DNA of 64,000 bases. Source: Nocardia sp. NBC_01329 (lineage in GTDB: Bacteria; Actinomycetota; Actinomycetes; Mycobacteriales; Mycobacteriaceae). The position numbers and the translations under genes were made by a program. Positions 24,601 to 36,600 of this stretch are shown here, piece after piece. The first letter of the stretch is position 1, and the number at the start of each line of letters is the position of its first letter. The stretch lies in NCBI RefSeq assembly GCF_035956715.1, contig NZ_CP108381.1, positions 2,542,001 to 2,606,000 on the forward strand. The letters run 5' to 3'. Below the pieces are notes generated by a model. The model had not been told where the DNA came from and did not search any database. It was given only the letters and a program-made list of their open reading frames with translations.

Positions 24601-27600
24601 CTGTCCTCGGGCAGCTCCGCCAACACCGCTCGCACCGCCTCGTCGGTGAGTTCGGTCTCCGGTGCCGCGGTGTCGCCGTCGCCGACCACGGCGGGCGGAC
24701 GGCCGGCGGGGGTAACGGGCGTGGATTGCAGGTGGAACCGCGTCGGCCCAGTGATCATGGCGATGACGCCGAGCCCCTCGTTCGGCGGCGCGCTCCGATC
24801 GACCAGGTCCTGGATCGCGTCGAAAACCCGAGCTCCGGCGCCGGTTTCGACCGAGAGCTGCCCGTCGAGCACCCGGGCGACAGTGGCCTCGTCCACCCCC
24901 GCCGCCGCGGCGACGGCTTCCACCTGCCCGCGTGCGGTGCGCATACCGGCGGGCAGGTGGTAGTAGCCCAGTTGCAGGGCCGCGGCCAGCGCGCGACGGT
25001 GCGACGGGTCGCGCACCGGCTCGGCCCGGGACACCACCTCTCGCACCGTCTCGGCCGTAACTCCGGCCGCGGCAGCCACTTCCTGCGCCGTCGCCATCGG
25101 GTAAGAGTCGGTCTGCGCGTGCGGATCCACCACCGGGGTCTGCGGCAACCCCAATCCGTGCTGCTGCGCGGCCTCCTGCACCCGCCGCGCCGTCTCCGCG
25201 GGCAGCGGGATGCCCTTGAGCACGCAAAGGACCGTTCGCACCGGCACCTCGGCATCCACCGCGACCGCGCGCCACAGCGGTAGCTGCGGCAGGTCGTATC
25301 CGATGTCCCGAGCGGCGGCGCTCAGTTGTGTCGCGACCTGCGCGTCCACCTGTCCGCCGGCCAGCCACGCGGCGACCACCCCGGGCGCCACCCCCGCCAC
25401 GGCCGCACGCGCCTCGAACTGCCCGCGCAGCGACCGCATCGCCGCCTGGTCCCCGGCCCGCGCCGCCACCTCGACGGCCTCGACGTCGAGGTCGCTCCGG
25501 TACAAGAGGGGATCGTCCGGGTCCGCATTGAGCAACGCGGAACTGATCACCGTGTCCGGGACCGTCGTGTCCTGCGCAGGCGACAACGGTGAGCTCGCGG
25601 TGCTGTCCGGCACGGGCTCCGGGTCCCGGGTCGACGACCCCGTCGCTTCGTCGTAGAAGAACTCGGCGGAGTCACCGCGCTCGACGCGTGCGACGAGCGT
25701 CATCCTCCGATAGCCCGCGGCGCCCGTCACCACGGCATCCATCTCGCCGCTGCCGTAACCCTCGTCCATCAGGGCAGCGGTCCGATCGAACATGTAAGCA
25801 ATCGCGTGATCGCGTGTCTTGTGATCCGTCCAGTTCCAGATCAGGTCGATCAACTGGCTCGCGTTGCGTTTCCGCTGCAGGTCGCCCTCGATGGTGCGCA
25901 GCCGGATGCGGAACTCACCGGTGTCGGTACGCAGCGACACCTCTAGCACGACGTGGCCGGCGCCGTCGGTGATGAGCAGCGTGTCCACGCCGTCGGCCGT
26001 CGCCGATCGGGCCGACGAGCCCCGGATATCGCGCAGTAGTGCCGTGGCTATCGCGCTCGTCCGGCCGCGAATGTCGGCGGTGACAGCAGTGGCTGCCCCC
26101 AAGAAAGCAGCGACTCTGGCATCGCCCGGATCGGGTCCATCGTATTCCGCCCGGTCGGCGGCGGACGGTTCCTGGTCGATCGGGCCGGGCACATCGTCGA
26201 ATTCCCCGCTGAGCAGGTTGCGCACGCGCTCCAGTACCTTTGGGGTCACCGGATCGGCGACCGCCCGTTGCGCCGGCTCGGCAGAGTTCTGCGCAGACCG
26301 CTCTGCCGCGATCACCGCTTGTGTTTCGGTGAGGATCTGCCGCTCGTCCGCCGCGGCACTCGCGGCGGCGGTCCGCGAGCGAAACAGCCCCGGTGTCTGT
26401 TCTCTCAGCTCGCCCAATTGTCGTGCCAGGTCGCGGAGACGAGCGCGGCCATGGGCGGACAGCGGTTGTAGCGGCATGCCCGCTGCGTCGACAACGTCGA
26501 CGTCGAGCGAGACGAGCTCACCCTTCGGTACAGGCGGGAAGTCGTGCAGTTTGATGCCGTTGTCGTCGATTACCAGCAGATGGCCGGCCACAGAGGCCAC
26601 CGTGAATGTGTGTCCCCCTCCGTCCGCATGGTTTTCGCTGACAATGGCAAAGCCTCCGGCAGGCACAATTCCGATCAGCTCGTCGTAATCCTCGACACGG
26701 GTCACGTCTGCACCCAGCGCCGCCCACAACTCGAGCCTGGATGTGCCGTCGACCAAATCGGATTCCATAAGGTCGATGCCCGGATCACCGGTCAGCGTCG
26801 CCAACGCCATGACCGAAAAGGGGCCGCAGCCGTCGCCGGACAGGCGCGCTGGATCGGGCATGGTTTCACGTGCCGCCAACGCTACTTCCAGATCCTGGTA
26901 GAGGCGTTCGACGTCCGCACGGGCCTGCTCGGCAGCCGCTCTCAGCCGACGCAACCCAGCCTCCGTCTGCTCCCCGCGAACCAGAGCCACTTCGGCAGCC
27001 TGCGTCCGGGCCCGCAGAACATGGTGCACCAACGCCGCCTGCCACCATTCCCGCTCCAGCGCCCGCAACCCGGCGAGTTCGTCGGCGACCTGTTGGTGGT
27101 GCCCCAGCACCTGGACGAGCTCTCGAGCCGATGACGATTTCGGCTCCGCCCCATCGGCGAGCATCTTCAGTTCACCGATGAGGTGTTTTCGGTTCTCTTT
27201 CCGCAACCGTGGCGGATCCAACTCCAGCAGGGCCGCCAGATCCAGCGCATGCCGCCACTCGCGTCCATGTTCGACGTTCGCGATGTGAAGCCTTCTGACC
27301 TGCCCAGGAGCGCGCCGGATGCCGATGGGCCAGGACTGCGGCGGGATGTACCACTCGGAATCGACCGGATGCGGCAAACTACCGTCCGCGCGCAGGACGA
27401 TGCCGAATACCTCTTCCACCCTGAGGGATCGGGGAACGAACTCTTCGGCGATCCCCGAATCACGGGCCACCTTCACGATGGTGCCCGCACGGTTGGTCAG
27501 GGTATAGCGATCGGCGAAGTCCGAACCACTCTCGACCACGACGATCGAGGAACCCGGCCCCATCTTCGTCAACCGATTCACCAGATCGGCGTGTCCCAGC

Positions 27601-30600
27601 ATCTGCACCACTCGGCCGCGGACACGGGCCTGCAACCGGGCATCCGGGTCGGTCTCGAGTGCCGGGACGTCGGCGGGCAATATCGCGCCGGGACCGTACA
27701 AGTCCGCGACAGTGCGCACCACGTCCGCGATCACCGCATCGACATCACTCTCGCCGACAGCGCGCGACGACTCGGCCAGTCCGGCCAGCCCCTCGTCCAA
27801 TGCCGCCCCGGCCCGGCGTACCCGTTCATCGGCTTCTCGCAGTGCGTCGATGTCCGCGGTGAGCTGGGCCAGATCGGCTGCGCTCGCCTCCTGCCGCGCC
27901 GCATTCCACTTCTGTGTACCTACCGCGAGCTGCTCGCGCAGTGAACCGGCGTCAGCGGTATCGATGCCGAGATCCCGCATTCCCCTCTCCGCCACACTCG
28001 CCCAGTGCGCACGATCCACAAGAGCCGCAGTGAGGTCGGCGCTCGCCGCGTCCAGCGGCGCGTACGCCTGCTGCAGCTCGTAATAGCGGTGCACCGCCTC
28101 GATATGCCCGCGCCGCTGTTCATCGGCGGCAGCCGCCGGGGCGCCCAGCTCGGCGACATGCCCGGCGACCGGCACGTTCGCGTCGAGCCCCAGTCCGCGC
28201 ACCGCGTCCCGGTACCGCTGTACCAGTTCGATACGCCGCTGGTCGGCATCCCGCTGGACCCGCGCCACCGTACGCAACCGCGAGGACACCTCGACACCGA
28301 TCCGGAGATATCCCTCGTCCACCGGCCATACCGGGAGTTCCGATGACTGATCGTCGGTCGGCGCGGGATCGCCTTGCCCGGGCACCGGAATCTCGGCGAC
28401 CCCGGAAGCTTGCCGATCGGAGCTTTCGGCCCAATAGCACAGCGTATCGGCCTCAGCAATCAGCTGTGCCAGCCACTCCTGATGAGCCTGCCCGCCATCG
28501 GCTTCCGGTACTTGCCCTTTCAGCCGGTGGTATTCGTCGGCGAGCTCGAACAAGCGAGCCCGTTCACGCCTGGACAACTGGCGGCGTGGCACCCCCGCGA
28601 CATCCATCACGATCGCGTACACCGAGACAACATCTCCGTGGCCTTCGGGCGAGAAATCGTGCAGGACAATGCCGTTGTTGTCGACTACCACCAGCCGGCC
28701 CTGATGGGATTTCACCAGATACGCGTGCCCTTGCAACTCTTCCGGCCGATCGGCGCGGTAGCTCACCGACACCAGGGCTATGCCATCCGCCGGCACGCCC
28801 TGAGCCATCGCCTCCACATCGGGGAAGTGCTCCAATTTCCCGCCGAGAGCAGCACTCACCGTGAAAAGCTTGGTGCCCTCCGGTGTGGTCTCGCGATCCA
28901 ATAGCCGGAAGTCCGGATTCCCGGTGATGGTCGCTGCCGCCATGACCGCGTCCGGTGCACACGCCCCAATTCTCACGTCAGGCCCGGCCGGATCGGGCAC
29001 CGGCTCGCGCGCATCCAATGCGGACTCCAATGCCCGATCGAGTCGCTCGACATCGGCCGCGGCCTGCGTGACAGTGACGAGATGCCGGCCGAGCTCGGCC
29101 TCTTGCGATTCGGTGGGGTTCGGAACCGCATCCGCCGCGCGGTATCGGGCCTGCGCCGTATGGAGATCGAAAACCTTTTGCCAGCGTCGATGTTCCAGGT
29201 CGAGCAAACCGGTGAGTTCCACATCGATCCGGTCGTAACGGCGCAATACCAGCATCAGTTCGTCGGCCGCGCCCGCTCGATCCCGGTCGGGGCCAGCCGC
29301 GATCTCCGCCAGCTCGCCCGGGATGTGGTTCCGGTGTTGCGGATCCAGCCGCAGCTGTAGCGAGGACGCCAGATTCAGCGCTGTACGCCAGGCACTTCCG
29401 CGTTCGACAACGGTCCCGGTCAACCGGTCGACCTGGTCGTAGCGACGCCGCGACGCGGCGTGATCGGGATGCGGCGGGCTGTACCAGTCGGGGTCCAGCG
29501 GGTGTACGGGCGTGCCGTCGGCCCGCAGTAGGACTGCGAACGTAGCCGTCTGATATGCCGACCGCGTCGCGGGCACGTTCACGACCCCAACATCGTCGGA
29601 ATCGATTTTGACGATGGTGTCGTCGCGGTTGGTGAGCATATAGCACCGAGTGCCGGCGTCGTCGCGCTCCATCACCAGAATCGAAGCGCCCCGACCCAGG
29701 GTGCTCAACCGGCCGACCAGCTCCTCGCGGCCGGAGAACCGCAACAACCGGCCCCGGATGCGGGCTTGCAGCCGGGCCGCAGGAGTGTCCGCGTCGGCGT
29801 TCTCGCTGGTTTCCACTGCGTCCGGCCCGTACAGGTCCGTGATCGTGCGCAACGCAGGTACCAGATGTGCTCCGTCGATGACATCGCCGTCCTCGAGGGG
29901 GGGAACGTCCGATTCGGCCAAGCCCTCCGCCAGCACCCTAGTGAGATCGCGCACCCGTTCCTCGGCGGTCCGCAGCGATCCGGCTGCCGCGGCGAATTCG
30001 GCCAGAACTGTGGCTGCCGCCCGCCGTCGCGCGGCGTCCCATTGCCGAATGTGCGACTCGACCCGATCCATCGGCGAATCGCCCTCGCGAAGCTCGAATC
30101 CGAGCGAAGACGCGGCATTCGACAATGCGTTCGACCAGTACGCCCGATCCACCAACGTGGTGGTGAGCTCGGAGCTCACCACCGCCGACCACGCCTGCGC
30201 CTGCCGCAACTGGTGGTAGCGGAGCACCGCCTCGGCAGCGCGCCGCTCCTTCCGGCCCGTGATCGCGTCGGGGTCGCCCAGTTGTGCGGCATGCGCCGCT
30301 ACCGGCAGCTTTTCGTCGAGATCCAACAGCTCGACCGACAGCGCGTACGTCACCGCGGTATCGGACAGTTCCGCGTCCAAGCTCCACAGACCGTGGGATA
30401 TCGCAGCCAGCTGCCGCGCCATTTCCAAGGGGAGTCGGTGACGAACAGGCGGATCCATCCGTATTCCCAGCGGATTTTCGGGACCCAGCTGCGGTGATGG
30501 ATCCGCACCGCGCAATCGCTCATGCGGCACACCGTTGTCACGGAACACCAGCCGATGCACCTTGTGCACACCGGCCCCGGCTCGATCCGCCCACTGCCAT

Positions 30601-33600
30601 ACCGCGTCGCCGACGATCCACCCGGCAGCGGTCCGGTCGTAGCCGTCGTCGAACACAGCGACTTCACCGACCCGGCCGCGTAACTGCGGGAACCGGGCTT
30701 CCAGTGCCTTGGTCACCCGCACCACCGCGACCGCGTGCGCGAACCCCTGGCCGGTGACATCCAGCGCCGCCGCGATCATCCCGATGTCGTTGCCGGGCGT
30801 GTCCACCTGCCGCACCAAATCGGCCGCTCCGGCCCGCCCCGGGACCGACACCGCCGAATCCCAGTTCGCGTCCAAGCCCCGCGCGAACACCGCCCCGGCC
30901 AGACCGTTGATGGCGATCATCGGATCATCGACCAATGCCGGATCCATTTCAGCGGCGTGCACACCGGCACCGGCGACGATCACAGCTTGCACCTTCGGCC
31001 CACACAACCGCTCCGGCGGATGGTTGTACTCGAAGTCGTATGCGGTGGTGGCTGTATCGATCTCGGGGCGGGCTTCCGTCCCGACCACAGTCGGTGGGGT
31101 CGGGGCCGCCGGGGACTGGTACCCCTCGGTGATCTCGGCCAGCGCGTGGTGCAGCTGCTCCTCGGCCCAGCTCCGCATATCGAAGCCCATGCCGGCGGCG
31201 AAACCGGCCATCTCGTTGTCGGATTCGACGGCAGTGGCGCGATCAGCGCCTTCGTACAGGCCCGCGAGCAGATTGGCCCGTTCCAACAGCCACCGCAGTT
31301 TCCGGTCGGCTCCATCGTGCCGCTGGACTGCCTTGATCAGGTTGCGCACCGCGAGGTAGAGGTCTGCCGCGCGCGACAGAGCTGCGCGCAGCGCAGCGTC
31401 TTCACCCGAGATACGAGCGATCTCCCGCGAGATCCGGGCCGGAGTCATTTCCGAGGACGGCACTCCCAGCCGCTCGGACAGGTGCTCCTTCGCCTCGGCA
31501 CGCCGCGCGTGCAACCTGCGCAATCCTGCCGGTCCCAGATCGGTCGTCGCGGGCAGCTCGAGTGCGCGGAGCAACCCGTCGATCACCGTTCGCGCGGCGG
31601 CGCGAAGCGAATAACTCTCGGGCACAGCAGTTGCCAGCGTTTCGAGGGCGTCGACCCGGGTCCGCGACCGGAGGTGGGCGATTTCCGCATCGGCGATCGC
31701 CAGTTCCGCGGCGAAACCAGCGAGTTCGAGGGCCCGTTCCCGGTCACGCTGTGTCAGCGCCAGGGCCGAGAGTGTCGTGGCCCAGGCACGCGCCCGCTGC
31801 GCATCCATGCCCGGCAGATCACTCGACAGTTCCAACGCCTCGATTACTGTGTCCGAGACACCGTCGGTGCCGGCGTCCGCTATCGACCTCTGCACGAATT
31901 CGGCGATTCGCACAGTCAGCAGTTGCCGCCGGGCAATCGCACCCGCGTATTCCCCGATCATCTGCTGATCGTCGAGCCGCGCCCAGAAGACCGAGTCCCG
32001 CCCACTCAACAGATGCAGATCGAGGCGCCCGCGGATGGCATCCACGGTCTTCATCCGAGCGGCGAGTCGATGGAGCTCGGCGAAGGCGGCCGCATACCCG
32101 TTGCCGGTGATTCCGGCCGCCAGTTCCCGCAGGGACTGGTCGATCTGATCTGAGTCGAGGGCCCCGGGGGGCAACCGGACCGGTACTCCGTAGAGCCGCA
32201 GATCGGCTACCAGTCGGTCGATCTCGGCCCGGACCCGACGGTAACCGGCGCCGATCTCGTCGCGCGCGTGCGCGATTTCGCGCCCCGGGTCCGGGAACCA
32301 GGCGTATCCGGTGGACGCGACGGCCGAGTCGATCTCGTCCAGCGCGGCGAGGTTCGCCTTCGCACTGCGCACGGTCTGTTCGCCCAGCGCCACCCCGATC
32401 AGGTGGTTTTCCGGTCGCATGCCATACGGATGAAGCTCCCGCCGTGCACTGCTGTCCGCCACGACCTGGAGCGCCAGCCGTTTCCCGGCCGACTCGAACC
32501 GATCCTCGGCCGCCTCGGCCACCGTCGCCGCACCCGGCACCCGGATCACCGTGACCACCACCGGAGCATCCGCCGCCGAACGGTCCAGCTCCGCGTACCG
32601 CAGGACGGCCGCCGACAGTACCTCGGAAGGGTCGGCCGCGGTGTCGTTTTCCAGCCGGTGCACCTGGTCCGCTTTGCTCGGGTTCCCCAAGCCGAGGGTC
32701 ATCTCCAACGCACCGTCCGGCATGCGGCGATGGGAGAGCAACAAAACGCGGTTCGGGTCGATGCTGCGCTTCGACAGCTGCTGCCGAGTCGTCGACAGCG
32801 TGCCCAGGACTGTTTCGAGTTCGGCGCGCCGCTGATGCTGCGCGGCGTCGAGGCCCCTGTTCGCCTCGGGGTCGATCCGTGCCGACTCGGCGATCCGGAC
32901 AAGCTCATCGAGCTCGGCTCGCACTGCCACAAGGTTGCCCCGGTGGCGCACCACAGCGGGCAATCCGACGGCCGCGCCCAGCACGTCCGGGTGCCGCTCC
33001 ATCAACAATTTCCGCACGTAGCGTGGCCATCCATGCCATGCCGCCGCATTCTTCGCGGCCACCCGCGCTGCCTCGTCGAGCGAAGCGTCCTCGGCAAGCA
33101 GCAGGTCGTCGAGGCCGACCATCCCGAACCAGAGCAGCGCGTCCCGAACGATCGTGTCCGGGTCACCGGCTGCCGGCGCCACATCCGTATCCACGGGCAT
33201 TCCCGAACCTGCCAGACTCCACTGATGAGCCAGTTGCCCGACGTGCGACCGGGACATCAGCTCCCGTGACTCCATTCCGTATCCGAACAAGGTGACATCC
33301 GAGGACGACAGCTCGAGCGAACCCCGTGCCGCCGTCAGATCCGCGACATACTTCGTCAGCTCCGGGGCGTCCTGCCCGAACCACAGGACGGCCATGGTGA
33401 GCTGCTCGGGCGTGCCTTGCGAAACGTCGTGCATCACCGCGCCGAACGCGGGATTCAACGCGTTGTCGAATGCACTGTGCACGACATGCACCGTCGGCAT
33501 CACCGCGGAGCGCGCCTCGGCTCCGACTTCGATCACCACGCGCCGGATCGCACCCAGGTCCAGCCGCAACAGCCGCACCGGAGGGTGGCCGTGCTGGTGG

Positions 33601-36600
33601 GTTGCCCACCGCTGCGCGACGAGCAGATGGTTGATCCACCGGTCGACTTCGGCCAGTTGCCGCGTGTTCTCGGAGGTGGGCTCCGCCCCGGACAGTTCAT
33701 CCCGCATTTGTCGAAGTCGGAGCCTGTTCAGCTCGTCCGCTATCGATTCCGGCAGGAGTTCGGCCGTCGGGAGCGGTTCCCCCATGGCTTCGGCCAGGAC
33801 CTGGGCCGCGGGATCGGTCAGGTGTGCCAGGATCAGCTGCCGAGTATCGCCGTCCAGTTCCTGCCAGTGCTCTTTCATCAGCGCCGAGGACGCCTGTTGC
33901 CCCGCACTGAACGCATCCAGCTGAGACATCCCGGCGACGCGGGCCGCCACCTCGTCGTCCACCGACTGCCGGAATTGTGCCCAGGCCGCCGGTGCCTCCT
34001 GCCAGCGTTCGCCCAGATCCGAGACAGGCGGCAATGCAGATCGCGGCTCGATGTAGGCAGGCGGCAGCACCTGGTCTCGGCGGGAGAGGTCCGATCCGGT
34101 GGGAGACGCAGCGACGTCGCCCACCAACTCGTCCATGGCCGGGTCGGCGGCGCCGTCCTGGTCGGCGCCGTCGCCACTTGTCGACCGGTCAGGATCGGAA
34201 GCTCCCACCCGGAAGTCGCGGCGGCTGGTCCGTACCACGCCATCGTCGGCGGCGATCACCACTCGCGTGCCGTCGCTGTCGAGGAACATCCCGAACACCG
34301 GACGCTCGGCCGATTCCCGTGACGGCACGAAATTGGGCTTGAACACTCCCTTACCCGGGTCGCGCAACTCGACCCGCACCCTCCCGGACGCGTCCGCCCT
34401 GCGGACCAGCCAGTACGTGTGGCCGAGCTCCCCGTCGCTGCCACCTCGGTGCTCATGAGTCGGGTCGAACACCAAAAGACCCATATCCCGGCCGCTACCC
34501 GGGTTCTCCTCGTCGCGCCGCGCGCCCTCTGCCAGCAACCGGGTGACGGCTTCATCGATATTCGTGAAAGCCTGCTTGTGCCCACCCATCACCTTTTCGA
34601 TGCGACTGACGAGCATCCCCCCGAGCCCGGCGGTGAACTCGCCCAGGCCGTCCCTGCCCGTCACGCTGCCGATGTCCTCCATCGTCAGTGGTCCGCACTG
34701 GTTGTCCTCGTGCGGCCACCGCCCAACCGGGCGCAGATACTCCCTCTCGCCCTCGGTGGCGGGGACCGGACCGCGCACCTTGGCGAACAACCGATGCAGA
34801 AGACCTCGGTTCGCGCCGGCATCGCGCATCCGCGCCCAGTTGATCTCGTGCGCATCCGCCCAGTCCGCCATGGTGTTCGCGAACTCCACTTCGTCGAGTC
34901 CATGAGACAAGACGTGCGTCACCCGCGCCGGATCGGTCAAGGGCAACGACGTGTCCGACGACCCCGCTACGCTGCCCTCCGCCAGCACCTCCATTTCCTT
35001 CCACGCGTTCGCCCCGTCCGCCGGGTCGCCATCGTGGTAGACATAAAGCGGTAGCAGCCCGGACCAGTCGATGAATCGGTTATTCGGCCACATAAACCCG
35101 AGCTTTCGATAGACCTCGAACGCCGCCTTCAGCTTGGTTCCCATTGTGTGGTCCAGCTCGGTGATCCGGTCATAGAAATCCACCACATGGACGAACTCGT
35201 GATGGAGGAGATAAGAGACCAGATCCCCCGGCCGCCGGCCCCACCATTTCGTCGACTGACTGTCCTTCAGCAGCTTGGCGGACCAATTCGGGTCGCACAC
35301 GGCTCGGCGGTCGATCAGGATTCCCGAATAGTTGTTCCTGTACTTTCCGCCGAAGACAGTCCCACAGGAATATGCACGCGCTGTAGACACTTTCGAGTCG
35401 AAACCGATCAATTCACTCTGGTCTACGAATCGCACTTCTCGGAGGTTTTTCTTGCCACCATATTCTGCGACCAGGTCGCGCAACGTGCGATCGGCGGACA
35501 CCAGCGAATCCAGCCGGACGTCGGGGGCTTCCCATCCGATCAACCGGATGTGATGATCGTCGTACAGTTTCTCGACCACCCGTCGCTTGGCCGCGAAATG
35601 CAATACTTTCGGGTCGGTCGACTCGGTCGGCGGCCCGGCGATCAGATCTCGAACCGCCTCGTTCGCTGCACGCGGCTCCTCGAAGGAGGCCCAGACCTCC
35701 CCGTTCTGTTCCACTCCCGCTCGAGTTGCGGCCTTCAGCGACTCGAAGACCTCCGCACCCACCGCCGCACGACTGTGTTGCGCGATGCCCGCCAGACGCC
35801 TCGCGGTTTCCTCATGTCGTACGGGCCCCAATGGGCGGTATTGATGGCATTCGACAGATACATGAAGCGCTCGAATATCGGAATCATTCGATATCCGCAC
35901 CGTCAATCGCGCTTCCGGCGGCTCCACCATGTCCTGAACGGTCAGGGCTTCGCTGCGCTTCCCGGGGCGAGTAACTCGGTAGAAATGAAGGGTCCCATCC
36001 GATTTCGTATCCGGGAGAATATCTGCCGGCTCGGGGAAATGCGCCATGAATCCGAGCAAATCCGAGCCGGCGTTGCGCACCACCTCCACAGCAGCCTCGA
36101 TCTGGTCTGCGTCACCCCAGCCCAATTCCCGCAGCCTGTCCCCCAGCACCGAAGCGGCCTCTTCCATTATCCGCTCGTCGCCCCGCCCGAAGGTCGCGGT
36201 TACTTCTCGCCGGTCCGGCGACAGGTTCCGCATCGTCTGCACGGCGCGCGAGTTGCGGAGGTCTCTGGTGGACACTCGGCTTTCCACCGCCGCCGCCGTA
36301 TGCGCGACAATGACTTCCTCGATCCGAAGGACCGCCTGCAAACGGTCCACCACATTGGACATGCTGTCCAAGCGCTCTCGGGAAATCCGCCTCTCCGACC
36401 CGTCCATACCCGTGACGGTCCCCCCCGCAGCCTCGTGCTCCTGCCAAATTCGCAAGGCCGAATACCATCGCATCACCCTGAAACCGTGCTCCGACAACAG
36501 TTCATACAGTCTCGGGTCCGCGGTGGGCGATACCGCACCGAGTTGCTCGAGCCGAGCGACCATGGAAGCGGTCTCACGGTAGCGAAGTGTCGCCCACCGC

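Larger units (their letters stand above)
28610..31025 (-). repeat. Cassette A: subclass-III papain, pseudo-papain, subclass-II papain
   Basis: Order N to C: domain 8 (III), helix, pseudo-papain 1, helix, domain 9 (II). The same order with the same spacer motifs occurs at 17,620-20,095 (domain 11, pseudo-papain 3, domain 12). A partial copy without the subclass-III unit follows at 26,490-28,605 (pseudo-papain 2, domain 10). The repeat is seen at protein level; DNA identity has decayed. Confidence 0.7.

Noticed and set aside
23140..25560. A LacI-family transcription regulator gene
   Set aside because: There is no start or stop, no sugar-binding domain, and many tandem reading-head units instead of one.
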